Positions 17,501 through 26,195 are shown, counted from the stretch's first letter. The stretch is 53,925 bases of DNA from Candidatus Poribacteria bacterium (GCA_022820835.1 JAJEET010000154.1:1-53925); one strand, 5' to 3'. The notes: generated by a model from the letters alone, not told the origin. Numbers and translations are program-made.

Positions 17501-17881
17501 AAAAATAAAGACAAACGCGCCATTATTTTCATAGCGAAGAGACTAACAGATATGGGATTTGAACTTATCGCTACACACGGAACAGCGAAGGTACTCCTCC
17601 GAAATGGGATGCAGTCTGAACTCGTCTTTAGCATCGGTAAAGGGAGACCGACGATTCACGACTACATTAAAAACCACGCCGTTGATTTGATCATCAATAC
17701 ACCTACTGGCGATTTGCACCGACCCAATGAACTCTTAATTCGCGAGATGGCGATAGCACACGACATCCCAATTTTCACAACGATACCCGGTGCAGCGGCA
17801 GCCGTGAACGCCATTGATGCCCTACAGCGCGGAGATATTACTGTCACGCCGCTCCAAGATTATTTTAAGATGCTCCAGTAG
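14597..17881 (+). CDS. carB: Carbamoyl-phosphate synthase large subunit
   Basis: 1094 residues, slightly longer than the usual 1070. It contains two homologous ATP-grasp halves (starting GSGAIIIGQACEFDYSG and GGGPNRIGQGIEFDYCC), an oligomerisation domain near residues 410-560, and a C-terminal MGS-like allosteric domain ending GAAAAVNAIDAL. It makes carbamoyl phosphate from bicarbonate, ATP and CarA-derived ammonia. The extra length sits mainly in the middle domain (a TDHGSENGGADTD segment near residue 500). A 185-nt gap separates it from carA; I see no clear promoter or terminator there, so it probably belongs to the pyr operon. Confidence 0.96.
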   Translation: MPKRTDINKILIIGSGAIIIGQACEFDYSGTQACKALKEEGYEITLVNSNPATIMTDPDFADQTYIEPITADTVELVIAKERPEALLPTLGGQTALNVSVELAESGVLDKYNVELIGAKLPAIQKAEDRALFKDAMIKIGLEVPQSGIAHSVQEAIELVKEIGFPAIIRPAFTLGGTGGGIAYNIEEYEKMVSKGLALSPINELLIEESVIGWKEFELEVMRDGADNVVIICSIENVDAMGVHTGDSITVAPIQTLTDKEYQLMRDSAIKIIREIGVDTGGSNIQFAVDPKTGKQVVIEMNPRVSRSSALASKATGFPIAKIAAKLAVGYNLDEIPNDITAETPACFEPTIDYVVVKIPRWAFEKFQGTDETLTTQMKSVGEAMAIGRTFKEALQKGLRSLENGWSGLDNPPLDDLPLSEIPSKLSIPNVKRIFYIKAALARGMSIEEIHAYSHIDPFFLYNLKEIVDFENDLCESNTQKHIKQHLQNVVTDHGSENGGADTDVAKSVLQQAKQYGFSDRQLAEIYDVSEGAIRECRKDLGIEATFKTVDTCAAEFEAETPYYYSTLSSEDEVRPSDKQKIMILGGGPNRIGQGIEFDYCCVHAALALKEDKYETIMVNSNPETVSTDYDTSDRLYFEPLTVEHVLNIYQKEKPSGVIVQFGGQTPLNLALALKEAGVPIIGTSPEDIARSEDRRLFKAVLDDIGLRQPPNGTATSSEEAAPIAAALGYPVIVRPSYVLGGRAMQIVYDEELLHEYMNTAVEASPEHPVLIDKYLEEAIEVDVDAISDGNRTVIGGIMEHIEEAGIHSGDSDCVLPPYTLVDEQIEKLKTFTYDLAKALRVRGLMNVQYAIRSDDIYVLEVNPRASRTIPFVSKAIGVPLAKLAARVMAGKTLNELGFTNEIVPAYFSVKAPVFPFNRFPGSNTRLGPEMKSTGEVMGIDTDVSRAFAKAQKACGYTLPLGGKVFISVKNKDKRAIIFIAKRLTDMGFELIATHGTAKVLLRNGMQSELVFSIGKGRPTIHDYIKNHAVDLIINTPTGDLHRPNELLIREMAIAHDIPIFTTIPGAAAAVNAIDALQRGDITVTPLQDYFKMLQ

Positions 17882-17901
17882 TTTTTACTAAGGATATAAA
17901 A

Positions 17902-18672
17902 ATGTCAAATGATTCTATACAGAGAAACACCCGGTGGGTTCAGACCTTTGACAGGATACTTGAGATGCTCAATCTTGACGCGGAGCGTCCGGTGAGTGTC
18001 CTACAAATCGAAGATGGTAGAGAGGTGATCGTCGTACAGCCTAACGCTTTTACGATTTCCCGCATCTATGCCACCGGTCGTCCTGACGGCATGCGTCCAC
18101 ACGGTGTAGACTCTTATTACGATTACTTTTATGCTAAATTGCGGACGTATGAGGAAGAAAACGGCACACGTGAAGGATTCGAGTTAACACCAGATCAGTG
18201 GGATATCCTTTTTGAGGAATCTTTCCATCGGTATACGCGTTACCTACTATTTGCGGGAATTAAACGATGGGAAGATGTGAAACGCGATACGGCTATGAAT
18301 ATTGATGTAACGAATTTGGCGCGTGAACACGCACCAACCGACATCGCTTGGCAAAGTTATCAATATAAAGGCTATATGATTATGATGCACAGCATCGCCA
18401 ACGCCGAGTTGAGTCTTCAAGAAGGTAATGCCGATGCAGCTTTACAGGATATTGATGCCGGTATTCAACAGATTGGAGAATTCTGCGGCGAGTGCCTGCG
18501 TGAGGAACACGGCGAAACTGAAAATATTACGCGTGAACGCTATCTTAGTAACCTGATAGAATTTCGATCCGATTTGGAGACACTTGAGACCGAAACAACC
18601 GATACAGAAAATGAGGACGAAGATATTTTGGCAGAGCTGGAAAGATTACTAAACGAGGACGAGGAAAACTGA
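17902..18672 (+). CDS. Hypothetical acidic protein, about 256 residues
   Basis: Not recognised. It begins 20 nt after carB with AAGGA at good spacing before ATG 17902 and may be the last gene of the operon. No signal peptide or membrane segment is visible. The N-terminal third has RPVSVLQIEDGREVIVV and RPDGMRPHG motifs, the middle is helical, and residues 160-195 look like a tetratricopeptide-type helix pair (ANAELSLQEGNADAALQDID). The last 40 residues are strongly acidic (runs of E, D and T), suggesting a disordered tail. A role in pyrimidine metabolism cannot be claimed from position alone. Confidence 0.75.
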   Translation: MSNDSIQRNTRWVQTFDRILEMLNLDAERPVSVLQIEDGREVIVVQPNAFTISRIYATGRPDGMRPHGVDSYYDYFYAKLRTYEEENGTREGFELTPDQWDILFEESFHRYTRYLLFAGIKRWEDVKRDTAMNIDVTNLAREHAPTDIAWQSYQYKGYMIMMHSIANAELSLQEGNADAALQDIDAGIQQIGEFCGECLREEHGETENITRERYLSNLIEFRSDLETLETETTDTENEDEDILAELERLLNEDEEN

Positions 18673-18750
18673 ACAGATAATCCGTGACCTACAACCGGCA
18701 CACGTCCATTCCAGTGTCAAAAATCACCCACATCTAATTCTGAAACATTA

Positions 18751-19395
18751 TTAGACATCTTCTTCGTAGGGTGCTTGTATAAGCACACCACCAAGAAATA
18801 GGAACGCTATACCGCGGATTAGCACATGCAATTGGACATCAAGCCCCAGAATAAGACCCGCCGGAAAGGCTACTATCGAAATAAAAAATAGGTATGCAGC
18901 GATTGGATTCCCCCATGCGTAGAGTGCTGAACCGTAACAGAGTGCCAGCAGCACACACAAGAACGCCCCGGTCATAAAGAGTGCTTCACCCCATTCTGCC
19001 CAGATCGCATAAAACGTTTCGCCTACTAAAGAATCGCCACCCTTGCCTGTTATTAATTCCGATAGCGTATTTATCGGAGCGGTTTGTGAGCAGTGGGCTA
19101 TTAACTCTACCGCAATCCAAAGAACTGCGATGCTTGCCCCTAAGGCACTACGTGTATGTGTTTCCGAGGAAAGTAATCCGTAACTCGCTAACAAGGTCGG
19201 TATGAGTAAGATGAGCGTGGCAACCCCTATACCATGAAAAATTCCGATTTTTCCCAAATCTGCTTGCGACAGGTCTGATCCTATTGACGGATCTGAAACA
19301 ACAAGAAACCAAATACTCGAAGCGAGCATGAGAAGACCGCTCAAAATGCCGGTTAGCCCGCCAAGCCTATACAGCGAACTGAGTCTGTTATCCAT
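18751..19395 (-). CDS. Six-helix integral membrane protein, DUF4386-like
   Basis: 214 residues with about six hydrophobic segments (near residues 12-32, 52-72, 83-103, 130-155, 160-180 and 183-205). The start MDNRLSSLYRLGGLTGILSG resembles DUF4386 membrane proteins; function unknown. GGAGGA lies 6 nt before ATG 19395. The 283-nt divergent region to the next gene (19396-19678) holds no gene I can support and no firm promoter. Confidence 0.7.
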   Translation of the reverse strand: MDNRLSSLYRLGGLTGILSGLLMLASSIWFLVVSDPSIGSDLSQADLGKIGIFHGIGVATLILLIPTLLASYGLLSSETHTRSALGASIAVLWIAVELIAHCSQTAPINTLSELITGKGGDSLVGETFYAIWAEWGEALFMTGAFLCVLLALCYGSALYAWGNPIAAYLFFISIVAFPAGLILGLDVQLHVLIRGIAFLFLGGVLIQAPYEEDV

Positions 19396-19678
19396 TCATT
19401 CCTCCGAAGAAGTACAATAAATTTACCTAACCGATATGACAGGCAATGATTTTATAGTTTACCTGATTCTGTAATTTTAAACAATACTTTTTTTATACAC
19501 CGAGAGCCGGATTACATTCCTTCCTGCATACGGGGTCGTGTTGTCCAGAGAATCATAAACGCGGATACCGGGGTTACCAATGCTGATGTTTATAAATTCG
19601 GGTACCCGGATGTCCAGAATCGCGATAAACACTGAATTTGTTGAGCATATCCGACAAAAAAATGGAAGGTGCTATTTT

Positions 19679-21136
19679 ATGAATGATCAAGGAACCGTCC
19701 TTATTGTTGATGCTGACCGATCCGAACGCGAACTTGTCTGTGAAACGCTCACAGGTAAAGGGATGCGACTCGTTGTTACAGGCAACATGTATCAAGCGTT
19801 TCATCAGATTGAGCACCTGAAAGTTGATATTCTTATTGCGCAATTAAAGGCGGAACGGATTGATGGACTGGCACTGTTAGAAGCAGCGGCGCAGCACCAC
19901 CCGGACATTGGTGTGGTTTTTATTACTGAGCCGAACATTTTAGAAACCGACATCGGTATCAGAGCAATGCTGGCATACAAAGATACCTATTTCCTACCGA
20001 GACCGGTTAATCCTGTTCACCTGGCGGCACTCCTGCATAGAACGCTCGAAAACCAACGTCTCGCCTTTGAAAATCGGCAGCTCCTGTCCCAAATCGATGA
20101 AAAGGAAGGTTTGCGGCGGCTGACAGGCAACTCTCCGCAAATCGTCAGGATTCGTGATATGATTGCCCAAATTGCCCCGACAAAGGCGACTGTCATGATT
20201 TACGGGGCACGCGGTACAGGTAAGGAACTGGTTGCGCGCGCGATTCATCATCGAAGTTTGCGACGCGGTTCGCTTATCGCCTTTAATTGCGCGACACTTA
20301 ATGAAAATCTTGCAGAATCTGAACTTTTCGGTCATGAACGTGGTGCCTTTAGTGGCGCATATTACCAACGCAAGGGAAGATTTGAACTTGCGCACGGCGG
20401 CACCCTATTTCTTGACGAAGTTTCGCAACTGAGTCTATCCAACCAAGCGCGGCTTCTGCGTGTCCTCGAAGAACGAGAATTTGAACGAGTCGGTGGCGAT
20501 AAAACGATTCAGGTTGATGTCCGTGTCGTATGTGCCACTAACCACGATCTGGAAACGGCATCCAAAAAACGAGAGTTCCTACCAGACCTCTATGACCGCC
20601 TCAACGTAGTGCCAATAGATCTTCCAACCCTGCAAGAACGGATAGAAGATGTACCGCTTCTGGTGAAGGATTTTCTTGAAGAATTCTGCAGACAAAATGG
20701 GAAACCTATGATGAGCATCACCCCCGAGACGGTTAGAACTTTGATGAAATACGAGTGGACAGGCAACGTCCGCGAGTTGAAGAACTGCATTGAGGGGCTT
20801 GTCGTGACATCAACACAACCGACAATCCAACAGATGGATTTACCTGAACGGATCCTCAAAGCAACGGGTATTGCGTTTTCAAACCTACCTTCAGTGCCTG
20901 ATGTCTTGAAGTTAGTTGATACGGTACCCGAGAAACAACGCTTGAATGTGAAAGTCGGCATGTCTCTCAACGAAATTAATCGTGAAGTTCTCCGAGCAAC
21001 CCTTGAATCTGTAAATAACAATAAAGCAAAAGCCGCAGAAATACTCAAGGTGAGTCGGCGAACAGTCCAACGAAAAGCGAAAGAATACGGTCTATCCGAT
21101 GATCAAGAACCTAATTCCTCCGTTCAAACTTCCTGA
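19679..21136 (+). CDS. Sigma54-dependent NtrC-family activator with degenerate receiver
   Basis: 485 residues from ATG 19679 (GGAAGG 9 nt upstream); an earlier in-frame ATG at 19580 would add a tail with no domain. Residues 5-118 form a receiver, but the phosphoacceptor Asp is Gln55 (DILIAQL) and the conserved Lys is Arg108 (FLPRPV), so phosphorylation is unlikely. Residues 145-385 are a sigma54 AAA+ domain with Walker A GARGTGKE (176-183), a GAFSGA sigma54-contact loop (222-227, Ser for the usual Thr) and Walker B LFLDEV (243-248). The C-terminus has a Fis-type HTH (AAEILKVSRRTVQRK). Target genes are unknown; no histidine kinase is adjacent. Confidence 0.9.
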   Translation: MNDQGTVLIVDADRSERELVCETLTGKGMRLVVTGNMYQAFHQIEHLKVDILIAQLKAERIDGLALLEAAAQHHPDIGVVFITEPNILETDIGIRAMLAYKDTYFLPRPVNPVHLAALLHRTLENQRLAFENRQLLSQIDEKEGLRRLTGNSPQIVRIRDMIAQIAPTKATVMIYGARGTGKELVARAIHHRSLRRGSLIAFNCATLNENLAESELFGHERGAFSGAYYQRKGRFELAHGGTLFLDEVSQLSLSNQARLLRVLEEREFERVGGDKTIQVDVRVVCATNHDLETASKKREFLPDLYDRLNVVPIDLPTLQERIEDVPLLVKDFLEEFCRQNGKPMMSITPETVRTLMKYEWTGNVRELKNCIEGLVVTSTQPTIQQMDLPERILKATGIAFSNLPSVPDVLKLVDTVPEKQRLNVKVGMSLNEINREVLRATLESVNNNKAKAAEILKVSRRTVQRKAKEYGLSDDQEPNSSVQTS

Positions 21137-21915
21137 GCCAACAGTTCCAGTTTGTTCGCATATACCTCTTTGTAGTAATCTATCCGCTTGAGTTGTGAAG
21201 CTGCAGCCTCATCAAGAACGACGACTGTTTGTGGATGCATCTGTAACACCGAAGCCGGTACCTCTGCAGTAATGGGTCCCTCTGCTGCGTTTGCAATTGC
21301 TTCTGCTTTTGATTCTCCGCTTGCCAATAATAGACACTGTTTCGCTTCCATAATTGTTCCGACCCCCATTGTGATAGCCATCTTCGGAACAATGTCAATA
21401 GTTCCTCCAAAATGCGGTGCGTTCGCCTCACGCGTATTTCGCGTTAGCGTTTTAATTCGTGTCCGAGAACCGAGAGACGAACTCGGTTCATTGAAACCGA
21501 TGTGTCCGTCTTTTCCAATGCCGAGGACTTGGATGTCAATCCCTCCCGCATCAACGATCGCCGCTTCGTAACGTTCGCAGAATTCCGCATGCCCATCCGC
21601 TGTACTCTGTGGGATATGACAATTCTCTGCAGGAATATTAATGAGATTAAATAGGTGTGTATCCATAAAAGTGTGGTAGCTATACGGATGATCCGACGGA
21701 ATACCGACGTACTCGTCTAAATTAAAGGTTGTTACACCTGAAAAGTCGAGTCCATCAGTGTTATGCATTTGGACTAAGGCTTCATAGACCCCGATGGGTG
21801 TACTCCCTGTCGCAAGTCCCAAAACGAGGTTCGGATTTTTTAAGAGCGCTTCTCGGATGATTCCAGACGCGACCTCGGCAAGCCGTGCATAAGTCGGTTG
21901 AATAATAATTTCCAT
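21124..21915 (-). CDS. nagB: Glucosamine-6-phosphate deaminase
   Basis: 263 residues, full length. It converts glucosamine-6-phosphate to fructose-6-phosphate and ammonia. Diagnostic motifs: LATGSTPIGVYEAL (phosphate loop), FNLDEYVG (catalytic Asp) and GIGKDGHIGFNEPSS (Asp, His and Glu of the active site). The 3' end overlaps the convergent NtrC-like gene by 13 nt. Upstream on the same strand is a sugar isomerase/epimerase-like gene, which would fit amino-sugar use. No clear Shine-Dalgarno lies at the usual distance. Confidence 0.94.
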   Translation of the reverse strand: MEIIIQPTYARLAEVASGIIREALLKNPNLVLGLATGSTPIGVYEALVQMHNTDGLDFSGVTTFNLDEYVGIPSDHPYSYHTFMDTHLFNLINIPAENCHIPQSTADGHAEFCERYEAAIVDAGGIDIQVLGIGKDGHIGFNEPSSSLGSRTRIKTLTRNTREANAPHFGGTIDIVPKMAITMGVGTIMEAKQCLLLASGESKAEAIANAAEGPITAEVPASVLQMHPQTVVVLDEAAASQLKRIDYYKEVYANKLELLAQEV

Positions 21916-21950
21916 ATATTTTTTATCCGCTCTCCAAGTGTGCTAACACG

Positions 21951-21985
21951 ATGTGTTGGAAGACAGGTTCAGTCTCCCAACACAT
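21951..21985. repeat. 9-bp inverted repeat upstream of nagB
   Basis: ATGTGTTGG at 21951-21959 and CCAACACAT at 21977-21985 pair perfectly across a 17-nt loop, between the isomerase stop and the nagB start on the minus strand. It has no clear T-run. It could be an operator or a weak terminator. Confidence 0.5.
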
Positions 21986-22009
21986 TTTGCTCAGAGGGTT
22001 AGTCGCCAA

Positions 22010-22798
22010 TTAAACGGCGCCAGCAATAATTCTATCCATATCCTCGCTGATACTATGCACCCTGCCTTCCGGGTTATCCTGATCAACAGGCAACTCCGCT
22101 GTCATGTAATCGTTATATCCGACCTCTGCCAATGCTGACATAACAGCGTTCCAGTCAATTGTGCAATCCTCAATCAGGTAGGTAAACCGACTTTCAGTTG
22201 CGTTGAAACCTTTGACATGTACCTTAGCGATACGTTTCCCGAGCGAACGGATCCAGTGTTGAGGATAGCCGTACAGCACAATATTGCCGACATCGAAATA
22301 GGCAGTTACTGTCTCACTGTCAAACTCGTCAACGTAACGACAGAATTCTATTGGACTGAGCAAGAATTTGTTCCAAACGTTCTCAAGCGCGATGGTAATT
22401 TCGTTGTCTTTTGCTGCCGGGATCAGTTTACGAATTTCTGATTGCGAACGCTGATAGGCATCCTCATAACTGGTTTTATCATTGACGACAGCAGGCACGA
22501 GGAGGACCGTCTCTGCGCCGACAGCCTTTGCGGTCGCTATTGAGTCGAGCATCCCTTCCCGCGATTCGGCGCGAACTTGAGCGTCTGCATCGGAAAGCGG
22601 ACATGCCCAATGTTTACTATTCATCACACTAATGACTTCTATTCCGTGTTCTTCGGCGATCGCTCTTGTTTGGTGTCGATCGTTATCATTGTCGAGGGTG
22701 CCGATTTCAACGCCATCAAATCCGGCTTCCTTCGCGAGTGCAAACCGCGCTTCTGCTGAACCACCGGGTAATGAACCGATACATATCCCTTTTTTCAT
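22010..22798 (-). CDS. Sugar phosphate isomerase/epimerase (TIM barrel, AP-endonuclease-2 superfamily)
   Basis: 262 residues, complete barrel. Motifs: the GFDGVEIGTLD strand near residue 30, VGAETVLLVPAVV, ITIALENVWNKFLLSP (metal-binding Glu), TAYFDVGNIVLYG (Asp) and KVHVKGF (His), and a C-terminal MTAELP (Glu), consistent with a divalent-metal ketose epimerase or hydroxypyruvate-isomerase-like enzyme. Relatives act on L-ribulose/L-xylulose-5-phosphate, inosose or related sugars. AAGGAG precedes ATG 22798, which lies directly after the TPR gene stop, so the two are co-transcribed. Confidence 0.85.
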   Translation of the reverse strand: MKKGICIGSLPGGSAEARFALAKEAGFDGVEIGTLDNDNDRHQTRAIAEEHGIEVISVMNSKHWACPLSDADAQVRAESREGMLDSIATAKAVGAETVLLVPAVVNDKTSYEDAYQRSQSEIRKLIPAAKDNEITIALENVWNKFLLSPIEFCRYVDEFDSETVTAYFDVGNIVLYGYPQHWIRSLGKRIAKVHVKGFNATESRFTYLIEDCTIDWNAVMSALAEVGYNDYMTAELPVDQDNPEGRVHSISEDMDRIIAGAV

Positions 22799-24145
22799 CT
22801 ATTTCTCCTTCTGAATTTTTGAGCGTAATTTATTATACGCATCCACATTCGGTGCTATCGCAATCGCTTTGTTGATCGCTTCTAAAGCTTTGGAATATTG
22901 TGCATTGCGATAGTAAGTGTACGCAAGTGTGTCGTAGTGTTTCGGAGTCGGTGCCAACGCAACTGCCTGCTGTGCCAAATTGATTGCTTGCTGCATCTCT
23001 TTCCCGAGTCCAGCATAAAGGCGTGCAAGGTTGTTATATGCTTCTGCTGCCGTACGATCCACGGCAATCGCTTGCTGAAACGCTGCAATCGCCTTTTCAA
23101 ATTGACTTTGATTTATATAGATAACACCCAACTTGATATGGACTTTCGGGTTATCCGGTGCAAGTTTTACTGCCTTCTCATACGCGCGAGCGGCTTTTTC
23201 AAGTTCACGCTGTCGAATAAACAGCTCACCAAGGTGAAGGTACGCTGGCAGATAAGACGGGTGCGCCTGCATGGCAGCTTCGTAGACTCGCGCGGCTCCT
23301 GTCAAGTTGTCGTATGTCTCGTGGAGTTCGCCCAATTTGATGTATAGCACCGGTACGTTCGGGTTTGTATAGAGTGCTTCCCGAAACCGGTGCATCTCAT
23401 CCTCGTAAGCCTTTAAACGTTGGAACTGCGTCATAGCCGCCGCTGCTTGTTCTTTATCACCCAACTTCTGATATGTAAGGGCGCGCCGATAATGCGTCTG
23501 TGATAGATATCGGTTTCGCTGGAGTGCCGCATCGTAATATTCCATCGCCTGCCGGAGACGATTTTGCATCTCCGCGACCCTACCGAGTCCATAGTAAGAT
23601 TCAGTACGATCCGGATTCAGACGAATACCCTCTTGATAAGCACTTTCAGCATCATTAAATCTGCGCTGGAGGAGATATACATCGCCGAGGTGGGTATGTG
23701 CTTCCGCAGCTGCAGGCAATAGCGTGAGTGAATGTTTGAGATGGTTTTCGGCAAGTGGCAACTCGCCTTGGGATTTATAGACAATACCCAATTGAAGGTG
23801 CGCGTTCCCATGCACCTCTTGTGGTGCTTTTAATGCCAACGCCTTCTGGTATGCGGACGCAGCTGGACTCAGGTCGTTGAGTTCCTGATGAACAAAACCT
23901 ATATAGTACTGTGCGAGGCTGCTAATCTCAGCTGAAGTCGTAAATTCTTTTTCGATGGATTGGAATTCGGCAAGTGCTAAGTCATACTGCTCTGCCTCGA
24001 GGTAACGGAGACCGCGTTCAAACCGATTGTTAACATCTTGTTCAGCACTACACCATCTTGGAATTGATGTCGCTGAGACAAACAGCACACTAATGAGAAT
24101 GAAACTCTTCAAGATGGAGTGCGGACAGCATTGATGAATAGGCAT
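22799..24145 (-). CDS. Secreted tetratricopeptide-repeat protein
   Basis: 448 residues. A Sec-type signal covers residues 1 to about 34 (LISVLFVSATSIPRWCSA). The rest is about eleven TPR units, for example AHTHLGDVYLLQRRFNDAESAYQ and AYNNLARLYAG in consecutive helix pairs, forming a superhelical scaffold for protein binding in the periplasm or on the membrane. No catalytic domain. The start has no evident Shine-Dalgarno. It directly abuts the isomerase gene. Confidence 0.88.
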   Translation of the reverse strand: MPIHQCCPHSILKSFILISVLFVSATSIPRWCSAEQDVNNRFERGLRYLEAEQYDLALAEFQSIEKEFTTSAEISSLAQYYIGFVHQELNDLSPAASAYQKALALKAPQEVHGNAHLQLGIVYKSQGELPLAENHLKHSLTLLPAAAEAHTHLGDVYLLQRRFNDAESAYQEGIRLNPDRTESYYGLGRVAEMQNRLRQAMEYYDAALQRNRYLSQTHYRRALTYQKLGDKEQAAAAMTQFQRLKAYEDEMHRFREALYTNPNVPVLYIKLGELHETYDNLTGAARVYEAAMQAHPSYLPAYLHLGELFIRQRELEKAARAYEKAVKLAPDNPKVHIKLGVIYINQSQFEKAIAAFQQAIAVDRTAAEAYNNLARLYAGLGKEMQQAINLAQQAVALAPTPKHYDTLAYTYYRNAQYSKALEAINKAIAIAPNVDAYNKLRSKIQKEK

Positions 24146-24167
24146 GCCAAGATAAGAAGATGTATGC

Positions 24168-24189
24168 GGGACGGCACGATAACCGTCCC
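24168..24189. repeat. GGGACGG palindrome downstream of LamG gene 1
   Basis: GGGACGG at 24168-24174 pairs with CCGTCCC at 24183-24189. It follows the stop of the LamG gene on the minus strand and lacks a T-run. It resembles the palindromes at 25084 and 26174 that follow the other two paralogues. Confidence 0.65.
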
Positions 24190-24207
24190 AATATTCAAGG
24201 TATGAGA

Positions 24208-24996
24208 TTAATCACGACGTACTTTTACTTGTCCCCATGTTGTGGTAAGTTTATCGTTAGGTTCAACGGGTAGCAGTTTGCCACCCATAACCCCTGAAAC
24301 CTCGTCAGCACTCAGAGCTCTATCATAAATATAGAGTTCGTCAATATAAAAGAGCGCAGAGCCGTAATTAGTTTTACCGATGAAAAGCTCTGAAACGCCC
24401 TGCGTATGCTTTTCAGGAACATTTTGATCATCAACAACTTTACCATCCATGTAAAACTTGAAGTTACCACCCTCTTTGACACCCGCGACGTGGTACCACT
24501 TATCGGTTTCAAAGGCATCACCTTCGCCCTTAGGACCGACGCAAAGACTTCCGCCATTTCCTGGATCAAACCGGTAGTGAATGTGCAGCGGCACACGGTT
24601 ACAGGTCCAAATACCCGGAACACGGTCAGTCCCAGGTGCTTTTTTCGCTATGATCTGTTGCCACGCACCGGAATTCTCTTCGGTAAACTGGAGCCAAAAG
24701 AGATAGGAATTATCCTGATACTCCTCTAATGCTTTGAAGGAGTCAACCGTCACACTGGCATTGGCATTGTCGAATAACATTGACCCTGTACCGTGGACGA
24801 CTTCATCGGTGGCGATCTCCGCCTCTTCAACTGTCCCGTCATTTCCACCGCCAGTTTGGTCTTTAATAGTGCCGCCTTTTTCTGAATCGAAACTGAAGTA
24901 AAGGATTAAGCCATCATCTTGGACTTGTCCATGTGTAGTGAGTACGCCGCCGAAAATGAGTAGCACAACGGTGAGTAAATATATCATTGAACGCAT
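24208..24996 (-). CDS. Secreted LamG-domain protein (tandem paralogue 1)
   Basis: About 262 residues. ATG 24996 follows GAGAGGG at good spacing and matches the starts of the other two copies; ATG 25011 overlaps that site. A signal peptide (about 23 residues) precedes a concanavalin/LamG jelly roll: DGLILYFSFD, the QIIAKKAP strand, GIWTCNR, WYHVAGVKEGG, FYMDGK and FYIDELYIYDRALSADEV. The end TTWGQVKVRRD is nearly identical in copy 2. LamG_3-type modules usually bind carbohydrate or calcium. No catalytic domain is fused, so it is probably a periplasmic or surface binding protein. Confidence 0.85.
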   Translation of the reverse strand: MRSMIYLLTVVLLIFGGVLTTHGQVQDDGLILYFSFDSEKGGTIKDQTGGGNDGTVEEAEIATDEVVHGTGSMLFDNANASVTVDSFKALEEYQDNSYLFWLQFTEENSGAWQQIIAKKAPGTDRVPGIWTCNRVPLHIHYRFDPGNGGSLCVGPKGEGDAFETDKWYHVAGVKEGGNFKFYMDGKVVDDQNVPEKHTQGVSELFIGKTNYGSALFYIDELYIYDRALSADEVSGVMGGKLLPVEPNDKLTTTWGQVKVRRD

Positions 24997-25083
24997 AAGC
25001 AACCCTCTCATGTCTTAAGGAAAATGAATATGTTATCCAAGCAGCTGAAAACTGAATAAACTGTAAGCACAAGCGAGAAGAAC

Positions 25084-25116
25084 AATGTAGGGCGACGTGA
25101 GCGTCTGCCCTACATT
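25084..25116. repeat. AATGTAGGGC palindrome between LamG genes 2 and 1
   Basis: AATGTAGGGC at 25084-25093 pairs perfectly with GCCCTACATT at 25107-25116, with an inner GACG/CGTC pairing. It lies just after the stop of the second LamG gene and may end its transcript. Confidence 0.7.
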
Positions 25117-25129
25117 TTGTGGTGTGAAA

Positions 25130-25924
25130 TTAATCACGACGTACTTTTACTTGTCCCCATGTTGTGGTGAGTTTATCGTCAGGTTCAACGGGCAGGAGTT
25201 TGCCATCCATAACCTCTGATACTTCATCGGCATCAAGTGCTCTATCAAAAATATAAAGATCGTCAAGATAGAACTTCGCAGAATTATAAGCAGGTGATTT
25301 ACCGATGTAAAGGAGGGCATCCCCTTGCGCGTGATCTTTCGGAACACCCGGTTCCGCGACTTTTTTGCCATCAACATAAAACGCTAACTTGGCATCTTTT
25401 TTAACACCTGCGATGTGATACCATTCGCCGATTTCAAACGTATCGTTTTCTCCATCGGGACCCGCACAATCTGTGCCTTGGTTACCGACATTAAACCGGT
25501 AGTGGATGTGCAACGGCACACGGTTACAGGTCCAGATGCCGGGTGAACGATCAGAGCCAGGGGCATGTTTCGCAATAATTTGGTCCCAACCACCAGAGTT
25601 CGCCTTGGTAAAGTTGACCCAAAAAAGGAAGGAGTTATCCTGATAATCTTCTAAAGCTTTAAAGGAATTAGCCGTCACGCTGTCTCCTGCTTCCTCAAAT
25701 AATATGGCTCCGTTCCCGTGAACGACTTCGTCGGTCACAATCTTCGCGCCTTTGACTATTTCAGCATCGTTTCCACCACCCGTTTCATCTTCTATCTTTC
25801 CACCTTTTTCTGAATCGAAACTGAAGTAGAGGATTAAACCGTCGTCTTTAACAGCGGCGTGTGTAGTGAGTGCGCTGCCTACTATGAATAGCGCAACCAC
25901 AAGTGAATATACCATTAAACGCAT
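25130..25924 (-). CDS. Secreted LamG-domain protein (tandem paralogue 2)
   Basis: 264 residues, with the same plan as paralogue 1: signal peptide ending near THAA, then a LamG jelly roll with DGLILYFSFD, QIIAKHAPGSDRSPGIW, YHIAGVKK, FYVDGK and FYLDDLYIFDRALDADEV, ending TTWGQVKVRRD. GAGGAGG precedes ATG 25924. Its own sigma70-like promoter lies at 26039-26067. Two conserved cysteines (TWTCNR-like and DCAG) may pair. No enzymatic motif. Confidence 0.87.
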   Translation of the reverse strand: MRLMVYSLVVALFIVGSALTTHAAVKDDGLILYFSFDSEKGGKIEDETGGGNDAEIVKGAKIVTDEVVHGNGAILFEEAGDSVTANSFKALEDYQDNSFLFWVNFTKANSGGWDQIIAKHAPGSDRSPGIWTCNRVPLHIHYRFNVGNQGTDCAGPDGENDTFEIGEWYHIAGVKKDAKLAFYVDGKKVAEPGVPKDHAQGDALLYIGKSPAYNSAKFYLDDLYIFDRALDADEVSEVMDGKLLPVEPDDKLTTTWGQVKVRRD

Positions 25925-26038
25925 GAGTAAACCTCCTCATGTCTAAAGCAAATTAACATGCTATGCGAGCATCTTATTACGAACGGCTTTCAACCAATCC
26001 TTTCGATAAAGCGTACTCGCGTTTCAACCCACGAAATT

Positions 26039-26067
26039 ATCATAAAAGAAACACTGAAATATGTCAA
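26039..26067 (-). promoter_or_regulatory. Promoter of LamG paralogue 2
   Basis: On the minus strand TTGACA (26067-26062), a 17-nt spacer and TATGAT (26044-26039). The same arrangement occurs upstream of paralogue 3 at 27120-27148. Confidence 0.75.
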
Positions 26068-26173
26068 TCTAAATATACATCTGTGACTTTTTAGTTTCAA
26101 CAAAACAGATGCTATCTGATTTTCGGGGATGTTGAAAAAAAAATGAAATTCAAGCAGGTAGGAAAACGAATGC

Positions 26174-26195
26174 GGGACGACGTAAGAGTCGTCCC
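26174..26195. repeat. GGGACGAC palindrome downstream of LamG gene 3
   Basis: GGGACGAC at 26174-26181 pairs perfectly with GTCGTCCC at 26188-26195 across GTAAGA. It lies between the stop of LamG gene 3 and the promoter of gene 2. Confidence 0.7.

Noticed and set aside
24168..26195. True rho-independent terminators after each LamG gene
   Set aside because: The palindromes lack T-runs on the coding-strand side, so they are listed as repeats; termination remains possible but unproven.
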